In this document: one piece after another, positions 17,112-24,794 of the stretch
Position numbering within the stretch: position 1 is the stretch's first letter
Layout of the letters: every line of letters starts with the position of its first letter
NCBI GenBank assembly: GCA_025989215.1
Contig: JAPDNP010000002.1
Span: 558,001 to 622,000, forward strand
From: Neisseriaceae bacterium JH1-16
Lineage (GTDB): Bacteria > Pseudomonadota > Gammaproteobacteria > Burkholderiales > Chromobacteriaceae
Direction of reading: 5' to 3'
Length of the DNA: 64,000 bases
Program-made: the position numbers and the translations under genes
Notes under the pieces: model-generated
Told to the model about the DNA's origin: nothing
Database searches by the model: none
What the model saw: the letters and a program-made list of their open reading frames with translations, nothing else

Positions 17112-18241
17112 ACGCCCCGCAAGCCGGCGCCGCGCTGCCGGTGCTGGCGCTGATCGAGGCGTTCCGCCGCGGCGAGCCGGTGCTGCTGCTCGACGAGGAC
17201 GGCGACAGCGCCGAAGGCCGGCTGATCCAGTCCGCCAGCGCGGTGGACGAGCGCTCGGTGACCTTGATGGCTAGCGAAGCGCGCGGCCTGGTGTGCCTGG
17301 CGCTGGGCGACGAACAACGCCGCCGGCTGAAGCTGCCGCTGCTCGGCGACACCACCCGCCAGGGCGAACGCTTCGCGGTGTCGATCGAGGCCGCCGAAGG
17401 GGTCACCACCGGCATCTCGGCCGCCGACCGCGCACTGACGATGCGGCTCGTCGCCAACCCGGCCACCCGGCCGGAGCAACTGGTGCAGCCCGGCCACGTG
17501 TTTCCGCTGATCGCCCATCCTGACGGCGTGCTGCGCGTCGCCGGCTTCGCCGAGGGCGCCTGCGATCTGGCGCGGCTGGCCGGCCTTGCGCCGGCGGCGG
17601 CGCTGGTGGCGGTGCTCGACGAGGACGGCGAGGTGGCGCGCGGCGCCAAGCTGACCCGCTTCGCCGCGCGCCACGGCTTTGCCTGCGGCACGCTGGTCGA
17701 CCTGATCCATTACCGGCTGTTGACCGAGGGCACGCTGCAGCGCGAGCTGGAACGCGAGGTCGACACCCGCCACGGCCGGTTCCGGCTGATCGCCTACCGC
17801 GATGCGGCGGTCGACGCGCTGCACCTGGTGCTACTGCAGGGCACGCCAACGCCCGACGCGCCGACGCTGGTGCGGGTGCAGGCCAGCGAAGCGCTGCGCG
17901 ACGTGCTGCAGCTGAGCGACGACGGCGCCTCGGGCTGGAACGCCGATAGGGCGCTGGCCGAGATTGCCCGCGCCGGTGCCGGCGTGCTGGTGCTGCTCGA
18001 TAGGCGCGAGACGCCCGGCGACGTGCTCGACGATATCGTGCGAGTATCCAGCGGGGAACCGGCTCACGCCCCCCGCTTTGCCCAGCGCATGCTCGGCGTC
18101 GGCGCGCGCATCCTGCGTGACCTGAACGTTGGCCGAATGCGGCTGATGAGCCAGCCGGTCGCCTATCGGGCGATCGCCGGCTTCGATCTGGACGTGAGCG
18201 AATTCATCCCATACCAGCCGGGCAACAACCCGGCACGATAA
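17108..18241 (+). CDS. RibBA-like protein with degenerate active sites
   Basis: 377 residues, a full-length RibB (3,4-dihydroxy-2-butanone-4-phosphate synthase) plus RibA (GTP cyclohydrolase II) fold. The backbone is conserved (GVTTGISAADRALT, QPGHVFPLIA, LGVGARILRDLNVGRMRLM). The catalytic signatures are not: DRENEGDL becomes GDSAEGRL, the RxGHTEA segment becomes RVAGFAEGA, the zinc cysteines of RibA are absent (RVQASEAL and LSDDGASG where HSEC and RCDCG are expected), and the QEGRGIG loop is replaced. RibBX proteins with an inactive RibA half are known in Proteobacteria; here both halves look inactive. It overlaps the esterase gene by 4 nt, so it is a true operon member. Function unknown. 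Confidence 0.85.
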   Translation: MNAPQAGAALPVLALIEAFRRGEPVLLLDEDGDSAEGRLIQSASAVDERSVTLMASEARGLVCLALGDEQRRRLKLPLLGDTTRQGERFAVSIEAAEGVTTGISAADRALTMRLVANPATRPEQLVQPGHVFPLIAHPDGVLRVAGFAEGACDLARLAGLAPAAALVAVLDEDGEVARGAKLTRFAARHGFACGTLVDLIHYRLLTEGTLQRELEREVDTRHGRFRLIAYRDAAVDALHLVLLQGTPTPDAPTLVRVQASEALRDVLQLSDDGASGWNADRALAEIARAGAGVLVLLDRRETPGDVLDDIVRVSSGEPAHAPRFAQRMLGVGARILRDLNVGRMRLMSQPVAYRAIAGFDLDVSEFIPYQPGNNPAR

Positions 18242-18258
18242 CGACAAAGGAGATAGAA

Positions 18259-19023
18259 ATGGCAGAACTGACAGGCAAGGTAGCGCTGATCACCGGCGGC
18301 TCCACCGGCATTGGCCTGGCCACCGCCGAGTGCTTCGCCCGCGAAGGCGCGGCGGTGGTGATCGCCGACGTCAACGACCAGGCCGGCGAAGCCGCACTCG
18401 ACAAGCTGCGCGCGCTGGGCGCCGAGGCGCGCTATGTGCACACCGACGTCTCCAAACCGGAGGACTGCGAACGGATGGTCGCCGAGACCGTGGCGGCGTT
18501 CGGCCGACTCGACTTCGCCTTCAACAACGCCGGCATCTCCGGCGGCGACCAACCGCAGCCCACCGCCGACTACGGCCTCGACCTGTGGCACAAGGTGATC
18601 AACATCAACCTGTCCGGCGTCTATTACTGCCTACGCGCGCAGATCCCGGCGATGCTGAAGAACGGCGGCGGCGCCATCGTCAACACCTCGTCGGTGGCCG
18701 GCCAGATCGCCTTCCCCGGCACCGCCGGCTATACCGCCGCCAAGCACGGCGTGGTCGGCCTGACCAAGGTGGTGGCCGCCGAGTACAGCGCGCACGGCAT
18801 CCGCTGCAACGCGATCGGCCCGGGCTTCATCGAAACGCCGATGACCCAGAACGTGTTCGCCAGCGAGCAGGCCCAGCAGTGGATCCAGGCGATCTGCCCG
18901 GCCGCGCGCACCGGCCAGCCGGAGGAAATCGCCAATGTGGTGTACTGGCTGTGCCACCCGGGTTCCTCGTACCTGTCCGGCGCCTACCTGCCGGTGGACG
19001 GCGGCCTGCTCGCCAAGCGCTGA
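18259..19023 (+). CDS. Short-chain dehydrogenase/reductase
   Basis: 254 residues, a classical SDR: LITGGSTGIGLATAE (about 10-24), VIADVND favouring NAD, FNNAGISGG (about 91), Ser in VNTSSVAGQ, and YTAAKHG (about 157). GPGFIETPMT is typical of the hydroxysteroid and acyl-thioester dehydrogenase subgroup. AAAGGAGATAGAA precedes the ATG. It is the last gene of the operon, 17 nt after the RibBA-like gene, and a terminator follows at 19043-19066. Confidence 0.88.
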   Translation: MAELTGKVALITGGSTGIGLATAECFAREGAAVVIADVNDQAGEAALDKLRALGAEARYVHTDVSKPEDCERMVAETVAAFGRLDFAFNNAGISGGDQPQPTADYGLDLWHKVININLSGVYYCLRAQIPAMLKNGGGAIVNTSSVAGQIAFPGTAGYTAAKHGVVGLTKVVAAEYSAHGIRCNAIGPGFIETPMTQNVFASEQAQQWIQAICPAARTGQPEEIANVVYWLCHPGSSYLSGAYLPVDGGLLAKR

Positions 19024-19042
19024 TCGCTCCGTGCCCTACCCG

Positions 19043-19066
19043 AAGCCCGGTGTCCGCACCGGGCTT
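19043..19066 (+). terminator. Intrinsic terminator of the SDR-esterase operon
   Basis: AAGCCCGGTG and CACCGGGCTT form a perfect 10-bp stem with a 4-nt loop, followed by TGTCATTT. Confidence 0.75.
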
Positions 19067-19223
19067 TGTCATTTCGGCCAGCGTCGGCTATCGGTCGTCA
19101 CCGCTGCAAATATTCGATAAATCTAATATTAAGACTTTATTGCTCGGCCCATCTCCACTACCATTAGCGCTTGCCTGGGCAACCGGGCCATCAACAACAA
19201 CATTCGCCAACCGAGGAAACCCG

Positions 19224-19547
19224 ATGAACAGACTGCTGCTGATCTCCGCCACCGTGCTGAGCCTGGCCGGCTGCGCCGCCGCGAACAAACCGGCCTCCCC
19301 AACCCCGCCCCCGGTTCCGGGCCCCGCTCCGGACACTATCGCCGGCAATGCCTGCAAGGCGGACGACATGGCCGACAAGACCCTGGTCGGCAAGACCGAG
19401 CTGGAGGCTGGCGCGCTCTTGAACGGCTGCAGCTGGCGCGTGATCGAGCGCGATGGCCAGCGCCTGCCGGCCACGATGGACTACCGCGTTGAGCGCCGTA
19501 ACCTGGGTATCGCCAATGGCAAGGTGGTCTCGGTGAGCCGCGGCTAA
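19224..19547 (+). CDS. Small lipoprotein, peptidase-inhibitor I78-like
   Basis: 107 residues with a lipoprotein signal (ISATVLSLAGC, lipobox Cys about 17) and a Pro-rich linker. The globular part (LVGKTELEAGAL, WRVIERDG, TMDYRVERRNLGIANGKVVSVSRG) follows the pattern of the I78 family of elastase or subtilisin inhibitors. Family placement is by pattern only. GAGGAA precedes the ATG. Probably monocistronic. Confidence 0.75.
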   Translation: MNRLLLISATVLSLAGCAAANKPASPTPPPVPGPAPDTIAGNACKADDMADKTLVGKTELEAGALLNGCSWRVIERDGQRLPATMDYRVERRNLGIANGKVVSVSRG

Positions 19548-19690
19548 GAACCTGTTTACGATCTGCTGCACTCGGCTGATCCTGCGTTGGAATACCGCTC
19601 AACATGCTCATGGACCTCATGTCCATTCCGCTTTTTCGCGCTATTCCGCCTTGGCTGACCCTTCGTTCGCGAGATCGTAAACAGGCTCTA
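19547..19690. repeat. Small inverted-repeat element (MITE-like)
   Basis: A stretch of about 143 bp bounded by a perfect 14-bp inverted repeat, CCTGTTTACGATCT (19551-19564) and AGATCGTAAACAGG (19672-19685), with extra partial pairing outside. There is no coding capacity inside. It begins exactly at the stop codon of the I78-like gene. A non-autonomous element is likely; no transposase for it is in the window. Confidence 0.6.
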
Positions 19691-19723
19691 CGCCAGCCCA
19701 CTAGCAAGGCCGACCCGCCAAGC

Positions 19724-19754
19724 AAAAAGCCCGACTCGATGAGTCGGGCTTTTT
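19724..19754. terminator. Bidirectional intrinsic terminator
   Basis: AAAAAGCCCGACTC and GAGTCGGGCTTTTT form a 14-bp stem with a 3-nt loop, serving the plus-strand lipoprotein side and the minus-strand LysE gene. A TTGGCCGAA element (inverted) touches it at 19756-19764. Confidence 0.85.
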
Positions 19755-19777
19755 GTTCGGCCAACGTGGACGTTCGC

Positions 19778-20407
19778 TCAGATCGACAGCACCAGCCGCG
19801 TCGCGAGCGCCACCAGGATCAGACCCATGAAGCGCTCGAACCAGTGGCCGAGGCGGACGAAGCCGGCGCGCACTTTCGGGCTGGAAAACAGCGTACTGAC
19901 CAGCACGAACCAGCCGGCATTAACGCCGCACATCCACACCCCGTACAGCGCCTGCACCTTCAGCGGCGTCGACGTGCTGACCACCGTGGTGAAGATGGCG
20001 AGGAAGAACAGCGTCGCCTTCGGGTTGGTGGCATTGGTCAGGAAACCGGTGCGGAACGCCTTGAACGCGCTCTGCCCCGCGCCGGCGTCCTCGGTGCTTA
20101 CCGGGTCGCGCCCCGGCTTGGCGCGCAGCAGCTGCACACCCAGGTACAGCACGTAGGCGCCGCCGACCACCTTGGCCACTTCCAGCAGCCACGGCGCGGT
20201 ATGCATCAGAGCCCCGACGCCGAGCAGGGTGTAGAGCACATGCACCGAGATGCCGGCGCCTATGCCCAGCGCGGTGAAGATGCCGATGCGGCGGCCGTAA
20301 CGCACGCTCTGGCTCACCGTCACCGCGAAATCCGGCCCGGGCGAGATCACCGCCAGCAGGTGCAGCGTGGCCAGCGCCACGAATTCGCCAAAATAAGCAG
20401 ACAACAT
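19778..20407 (-). CDS. LysE/RhtB-family amino acid exporter
   Basis: 209 residues with about six transmembrane segments. The N-terminal HLLAVISPGPDFAVTVSQSVRYGRRIG motif is diagnostic for LysE/RhtB exporters (ISPGPxxxxV), and TNATNPKATLFFLAIF is the second conserved block. The substrate is probably a neutral or basic amino acid or homoserine-type compound. The ATG at 20407 is chosen because the family begins there; the frame extends further upstream without resemblance. Confidence 0.88.
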   Translation of the reverse strand: MLSAYFGEFVALATLHLLAVISPGPDFAVTVSQSVRYGRRIGIFTALGIGAGISVHVLYTLLGVGALMHTAPWLLEVAKVVGGAYVLYLGVQLLRAKPGRDPVSTEDAGAGQSAFKAFRTGFLTNATNPKATLFFLAIFTTVVSTSTPLKVQALYGVWMCGVNAGWFVLVSTLFSSPKVRAGFVRLGHWFERFMGLILVALATRLVLSI

Positions 20408-20565
20408 CAACGACTCCAATCGAAGAACAACAGGCAGGACGCACCCTGCCCACCCGGGTTCGGCCGGGGTGGCAATAGTGGAAAACTTTGAGGGATAGGA
20501 ACCGCTGACAGACCCCGCACAGCTCAACTACGAGGCCAACCAGAGCTGGTCAGCGGTGCAAGAGA

Positions 20566-21195
20566 CTAGTCGCCGACGTCGTAGCTCACCGTCAGCTGAC
20601 CCTTCTTCTCCTTGATGGCAGTGATGCGCACCGTGCCGATGTCCGACAGCCGTGCCACATGAGTGCCGCCACAGGGATAGGCCGGCAGTTGGCCGAAGCC
20701 GACGGTGCGTACGCCGTCGTTGAGCTCGGCGACGCGCGGCATGCCGGCGGCGATCAGTTTGGCCAAGCTTGCGGCGAGTGCATCGGCATCGGGCAGCGCC
20801 ACGCCGGGCTCGGTCTGGAAGCTCACCTTGCTCTCGCCGGGCCAGTGGTGGGCCTTCACCGGGCGGTGGCCCAGCGTCTGGACCACGTAGCCGATCAGGT
20901 GGCCGGCCGAGTGCAAGCGGGTATGCAGGCTGCGCCGCTCGGCATCGACGCGGATCACCGCATCACCCGTTGCAACCGGTGCATCAATCAGATGGCGAAT
21001 CTCGTCGCCATCCTGCAGTGCCTGCAGCACGCGGCTGGTAGCGATCCAGCCGGTATCGCCCGGCTGTCCGCCGCCTTGCGGATGGAACAGCGTGCGATCC
21101 AGGATGGCGATCCATTGGCCATTTTCCTCGACACAGCGGGTGACGCAGGCGGTCGCCACCGTCTCGTCGCTGCGGAAGTAAAGGCGTTCGGTCAT
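20566..21195 (-). CDS. Alanyl-tRNA editing protein, AlaX-like
   Basis: 209 residues. The zinc-binding motifs of the AlaRS editing domain are present: HTRLHSAGH (HxxxH, about residues 92-100) and CGGTHVA (Cys about 179). DRTLFHPQGGGQPGDTG is the conserved N-terminal block. Free-standing AlaX proteins hydrolyse mischarged Ser- or Gly-tRNA(Ala). ATG at 21195 preferred over the upstream GTG at 21207 because GGTGA is suitably placed. Confidence 0.87.
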   Translation of the reverse strand: MTERLYFRSDETVATACVTRCVEENGQWIAILDRTLFHPQGGGQPGDTGWIATSRVLQALQDGDEIRHLIDAPVATGDAVIRVDAERRSLHTRLHSAGHLIGYVVQTLGHRPVKAHHWPGESKVSFQTEPGVALPDADALAASLAKLIAAGMPRVAELNDGVRTVGFGQLPAYPCGGTHVARLSDIGTVRITAIKEKKGQLTVSYDVGD

Positions 21196-21289
21196 GGCAT
21201 TCACCACTGGGGCGTTGAAGAGTTGCGACCATTATGCCCAGCCGCGATCCATGTGATAATCCCACCTCGCCACACAATACTTGTGCACT

Positions 21290-22222
21290 ATGGGAACAAA
21301 TAATCCACTCGCGCTGCTGACCGAAATGGCCACCTTCGTGCGCGTGGTCGAGACCGGCAGCTTCTCGGCCGCCGCGCGCCAGCTGGACCTGACCCCGTCG
21401 GCGGTGAGCCGCCAGGTGGCACGACTGGAGCAGGCGCTATCGACGCGGCTTCTGGAGCGCACCACCCGCAAGTTGCGGCTAAGCGAGAGTGGCACCGAGG
21501 CGTTCAAGCGCTGTCAGGAAATGGTGCAGGCGGCGCGCTCGGTGATGGACATGAGCGGCAGTTTCGGCGGCGAGGCGGAAGGCCTGGTGCGGGTCAGCGT
21601 GCCCAAGGCGGTCGGCCGTTTCGTCATCCACCCGCACATGCCGGAATTCCTGCACCGCTTTCCCAAGGTGGACGTGCAGCTGATCCTGGAAGACCGCCAC
21701 CTCGACCTGATCGACGACCAGGTCGATCTGGCGATCCGCATCACCGACCAGCCGCCACCGGGCCTGGCCGGCCGGCCGCTGATCCCGATCGAGCACCTGA
21801 TCTGCGCCACCCGCGACTATCTGGAACAACACGGCTGGCCGCAGCACCCGCAGGACCTCGCCGCGCATAGCTGCATTTATCTTGGTGAAAACGCCAACGA
21901 TAGGCGCTGGAAATTCCGCAAGGGCGACGACACCGAGACGGTGACGGTGCACGGCCGCTATGTGGCGAACCACACCGAGGTGCGGCTGGAAGGCGTGCTG
22001 CAGCATCTCGGCATCGGCAGCCTGCCCTACTTCACTGCGCGCCGCGCGCTGGAAGCCGGCGAGATCGTGCAGGTGCTGCCGGACTGGGAGTTCATCGCTT
22101 CCTATTACGGCACGGCCTGGCTGCTCTATTCACCGACCCGTTACCTGTCGCCGAAGCTGCGCGTGTTCATCGATTATCTGGTCGAGTGCCTGGCTGACGA
22201 GCCACGGTTGCCGCGGCCCTGA
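21290..22222 (+). CDS. LysR-family transcriptional regulator, DmlR-like group
   Basis: 310 residues. The winged helix at 12-70 reads MATFVRVVETGSFSAAARQL then SAVSRQVARLEQALSTRLLERTTRKL, with a standard effector domain (HPHMPEFLHRFPKVDVQLILEDRHLDLIDDQVDLAIR). This is the large group typified by DmlR/AaeR. It is divergent from the AlaX gene, with a short shared promoter region. Target unknown. Confidence 0.88.
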   Translation: MGTNNPLALLTEMATFVRVVETGSFSAAARQLDLTPSAVSRQVARLEQALSTRLLERTTRKLRLSESGTEAFKRCQEMVQAARSVMDMSGSFGGEAEGLVRVSVPKAVGRFVIHPHMPEFLHRFPKVDVQLILEDRHLDLIDDQVDLAIRITDQPPPGLAGRPLIPIEHLICATRDYLEQHGWPQHPQDLAAHSCIYLGENANDRRWKFRKGDDTETVTVHGRYVANHTEVRLEGVLQHLGIGSLPYFTARRALEAGEIVQVLPDWEFIASYYGTAWLLYSPTRYLSPKLRVFIDYLVECLADEPRLPRP

Positions 22223-22254
22223 TCCACTGTTCAGCCAAGGTTGGCCGAAAGGAA

Positions 22255-22530
22255 TCTTAAGAGCGTGTGCTTATGCACCGTTTCTGCGAGCGGTAGTTTT
22301 GTCGGTCTCGCCCGACTGGCAAGTTCCTTTTCTTGCCTCGCCAAGAAAAGGAACCAAAAGAAGGCGACCCCACGACGCCGGCCCGCTTTGCGGGCTGCCC
22401 TGCGGGCGCCACGACCAACGGGCGGCTGCGCAACTCGCGCCGACTGCGTCGGCACTCGGACAGTGCTCGCCGACATCCCCCGTTGGCCGCGCCATCCTCG
22501 GCGGCGTCGAAGGGGTATGGGGTATGGGGT
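22255..22530 (-). repeat. Interspersed repeat, type B, second copy
   Basis: Inverse orientation to the copy at 12270. It shares GCCCGCTTTGCGGGC, GCGCAACTCGC and GTCGGCACTCGGACAGTGCT blocks and a hairpin GTTCCTTTTCTTG/CAAGAAAAGGAAC (22323-22354). The hairpin arm sequence differs from the first copy while pairing is kept, which points to selection on structure. Confidence 0.75.
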
Positions 22531-22784
22531 GCTCATAGGCTGCCTTCATTAATACGGGCAGAGCAAACCCGGTTAACACCTCTCTCTATCGGTCCTAGAA
22601 GCAACCCACTGGCCGACAGTGACCTATTAGGTAATCCTCAAGGTTGGCCGAAACCGTGTGAAAGCTTTCACTTTATTCTTGGCCCCGCTTCGGCCAACCT
22701 TAGCTTCCAGTCAATTGGGACATCACACTGCGCTTTCGTACCTCAGCATCCAGAACCGCCACAGTCATCCTGACTACCCCCTTT

Positions 22785-22876
22785 GCGCTGCCGAGCGATC
22801 GTCAAGCGGCCAGGTCTTAAGCCGCCGCCTGTTCGAGTGGGCGGATGCTAGCCGCCCGCAAGTTCGGCGGCGCCTG
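22785..22876 (+). repeat. Type A repeat, left half, interrupted by prophage
   Basis: Matches the complement of the intact copy at 11806-12034 from GCTGCCGAGCGATCG up to GGCGGCGCCTG, then stops abruptly at 22876. The missing remainder continues at 59999. Confidence 0.8.
22872..22876 (+). repeat. Target-site duplication, left (GCCTG)
   Basis: GCCTG here and at 59999-60003 flank the TG...CA prophage termini. The uninterrupted repeat has a single GCCTG at this place. A 5-bp duplication is the Mu transposition signature. Confidence 0.85.
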
Positions 22877-23292
22877 TGTGGGGGGATAGTTAGATTGTCA
22901 CGCCGTGCAAGTGGTAGTGATCAGGCGGAAAGCCAATAACGACGCGGGGATGCTGGGTTCTAACGAGTCGATCAGGATTTGCAAAATCATGAAGAAAAAT
23001 GGCGCGACCTTGGCAAGGTTTGCGCCATTTTTGTCATTGGAATGCGAGGGAGTCGCCCGGTCTTGAGAGTTGGGGGCGCGAAAGCTCGCCGAGTTGGCTG
23101 CTTCTTGGGTAGATCTATGTGGCCGGCGGCGTGGGCAACTTGGGCACCAGGTCCTGTTAACGCTCTGTTCTTCAAACGCGCCGTCTAGCAGGCGCTTGAG
23201 GGCTTGCTTGGCCTCTTCTTCTTCAAACACTCACAACAATGACAATGACTAAACCGAAAGCATAAACCGGTTTGACTGCGTAGCCAATCAGA
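22877..23292. other. Prophage left end region
   Basis: Holds the left terminus and a strong hairpin. A minus-strand frame 22898-23230 (GTG start, FEEEEAKQALKRLLDGAFEEQ then TWCPSC) could be a small gene behind the repressor, but it reads through the terminator hairpin and has no family resemblance, so it is not called. GATTGTCACG at 22893-22902 resembles the right-end repeats and may be a transposase site. Confidence 0.4.
22995..23032. terminator. Bidirectional terminator hairpin near the left prophage end
   Basis: AAAAATGGCGC and GCGCCATTTTT form an 11-bp stem, with an inner ACCTT/AAGGT stem. It ends minus-strand transcription from the repressor and insulates the prophage from host transcription. 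Confidence 0.8.
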
Positions 23293-23736
23293 CTAGGCTG
23301 CCATCGCCTTGAGCATGCGTACCATGTCCTCCTGGCTAGCCCCCTTGGCTAGGTAGTCATACAGCACGGCGACGATAGCGCCTCGCCGATCTGGCTTCAG
23401 GCGCAAGCCACGGCTTTGCAGCCACTCTTCCAGGGTCGCTTCTACCAACTGCAGCATTTCCAGGTCAATTTGCGCCGAGCCAGCAACGATGGTGCCGGCG
23501 ACCTTGCCAATTTGCTCGGCGGGACGCGCTTGTGCGCTCTCCTCCTGGGACTGCTCTGTCGGCAGATAACGCGCAGGTATCTCATAGACACGACGCGTTC
23601 CACCTATGCCTTTTCTTTCCTCGAAATACCAGCCTTCACTAGCGGCACGCTCAATGATCTTGCCTTTGGAGGAAGGGAGACCGGAAAGCTTCATGCCCGC
23701 TATTTCGTTGGCTGAGTAGAGATTTTTCTCCGGCAC
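23293..23736 (-). CDS. Mu-type lysogeny repressor
   Basis: 147 residues. The N-terminal half (YSANEIAGMKLSGLPSSKGKIIERA, then GIGGTRRVYEIP, residues 6-55) is a Mu-type winged helix almost superimposable on the N-terminus of the transposase at 24791 (YSAAELAAMKLEGLPVSKGKVIAKA, then GVGGTRREY). In Mu this shared fold lets repressor and transposase compete for operator DNA. The C-terminal half (LRLKPDRRGAIVAVLYDYLAKGASQEDMVRMLKAM) resembles an oligomerisation segment. It is divergent from ner; the intergenic region holds two operator clusters. Confidence 0.85.
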   Translation of the reverse strand: MPEKNLYSANEIAGMKLSGLPSSKGKIIERAASEGWYFEERKGIGGTRRVYEIPARYLPTEQSQEESAQARPAEQIGKVAGTIVAGSAQIDLEMLQLVEATLEEWLQSRGLRLKPDRRGAIVAVLYDYLAKGASQEDMVRMLKAMAA

Positions 23737-23750
23737 ACTTAAATCCTTTT

Positions 23751-23892
23751 AAGTGTTCCACTTGCGGAACGCTTTTCGCAACAGGAACGCTTGGGAATTA
23801 CCCAAAATAAATCAACAGGTTATTTGCGCAGAACGTGCGCATCACCATTTCGAAAGAGCGTTCCAGTTCGGAACACTCTTGGCGGAACACTT
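23751..23892. promoter_or_regulatory. Early operator array: six GGAACRCTT sites in two triplets
   Basis: Sites at 23751 (inverted), 23766, 23784, 23856 (inverted, one mismatch), 23870 (one mismatch) and 23884. Each triplet is an inverted pair with a 5-6 bp spacer followed by a third direct site 14-18 bp on. The placement between the divergent repressor and Ner genes is that of the Mu O1-O3 operators. Repressor and probably the transposase N-terminal domain are the expected ligands. Confidence 0.7.
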
Positions 23893-23939
23893 AGGCACGC
23901 TTATTGTGTATTCACCTAATCAACGCAAAGGATTACGGA

Positions 23940-24242
23940 ATGAACACATCAAGCGCCGCAAAAAAAACCGCCGACTGGCACAGGGCGGACATCGTGGCGG
24001 CCTTGCATAAGAAAGGCTGGTCGCTTCGCAGACTGTCTCTAGAGGCAGGTTTGAGCGCAGGGGCACTGAACAACGCGCTGGACCGTCCTTGGCCGAAAGC
24101 GGAACGCATTATCGCTGCCGCCATCGAGGAAACACCCGAGACCATTTGGCCGAGTCGCTACGAGAAACGCCATTTTAAGCCGGTTTTGCCTCCCCTTGTC
24201 TCCGCATTAACTGGTGCTGCGGTAAGTGCAGCGGTTGCATGA
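23940..24242 (+). CDS. ner: Ner-like early regulator
   Basis: 100 residues, Nlp/Ner family: DIVAALHKKGWSLRRLSLEAGLSAGALNNALDRPWPKAERIIAAAIEETPETIWPSRY is the typical helix-turn-helix (residues about 15-72). Mu Ner turns down early and repressor transcription to favour the lytic cycle. The ATG at 23940 follows AAAGGA; an upstream in-frame start is poorly placed. A TTGGCCGAA element lies in the frame. Confidence 0.88.
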   Translation: MNTSSAAKKTADWHRADIVAALHKKGWSLRRLSLEAGLSAGALNNALDRPWPKAERIIAAAIEETPETIWPSRYEKRHFKPVLPPLVSALTGAAVSAAVA

Positions 24243-24275
24243 CTGGAATCGTAAGTGTGCCGAAGCGAAAAGGCC

Positions 24276-24794
24276 ATGTTTACGTTTCCCAGCGATGAGG
24301 TGAAGGCAATGCGAAAGCGAAACTGGAAATCCGTACGCCCCTCCAGCCTGTCCGAGGCTTTCGAGATGTGTGTCGAATATGCGGCCGAACATCGCCGCCC
24401 GGTAAAGGTGTTGGCCGATTTGATGGGTGTCGAGGTGAAGACCCTGTATCGCTGGCTGGCCGACACCTCTATGCCGCTTAACCGGCTACGTCAGTTTGAG
24501 GCGTTTTGCGGCGCGACTTTTATCAGCGAGTACCTGTGCCTGGCACACGGCAACAAGGTGGTGATCGAGGTGCCAACCGGCAAGAAGGCAGCCGTTGCGG
24601 ACCTAGCAGAGAGCCAAGCCAACGTCGCGGCCACCTTCGCTTTGTTGGCGCGGTTCTACCAGAACGGCGAAGCAATGGAAGAGACGCTATCGGCCATCAC
24701 TAGGTCACTGACGGAGTTTGCCTACCACCGCGAAAACGTTCAGAAATCCGGCCGCCCCGAACTGGCGCTTTTCGGCGAGGAAAAGCGTGCATGA
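24276..24794 (+). CDS. Early phage protein with HTH-like segment
   Basis: 172 residues (161 if the better ribosome-site ATG at 24309 is used). VLADLMGVEVKTLYRWLADTSMPLNRLRQFEAFCG (about residues 45-79) looks like a helix-turn-helix. The C-terminal half is helical and Ala-rich. Proteins of this kind sit between Ner and transposase in several Mu-like phages; the function is not known to me. The stop overlaps the transposase start (ATGA). Confidence 0.7.
   Translation: MFTFPSDEVKAMRKRNWKSVRPSSLSEAFEMCVEYAAEHRRPVKVLADLMGVEVKTLYRWLADTSMPLNRLRQFEAFCGATFISEYLCLAHGNKVVIEVPTGKKAAVADLAESQANVAATFALLARFYQNGEAMEETLSAITRSLTEFAYHRENVQKSGRPELALFGEEKRA

Larger units (their letters stand above)
22223..22876. 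other. Intergenic region: repeats and left flank of the prophage
   Basis: Contains a type B repeat, three TTGGCCGAA elements (22241, 22644 and, inverted, 22689) and the left part of a split type A repeat that ends in the target duplication at 22872-22876. No gene is supported. Confidence 0.65.

Noticed and set aside
19604-20491. Plus-strand frame opposite the LysE gene
   Set aside because: Antisense shadow without family motifs; it also crosses the MITE-like element and a terminator.
22898-23230. Possible 110-residue gene behind the repressor
   Set aside because: Runs through the strong bidirectional terminator hairpin and has no recognisable domain beyond a single CxxC; left as a note.
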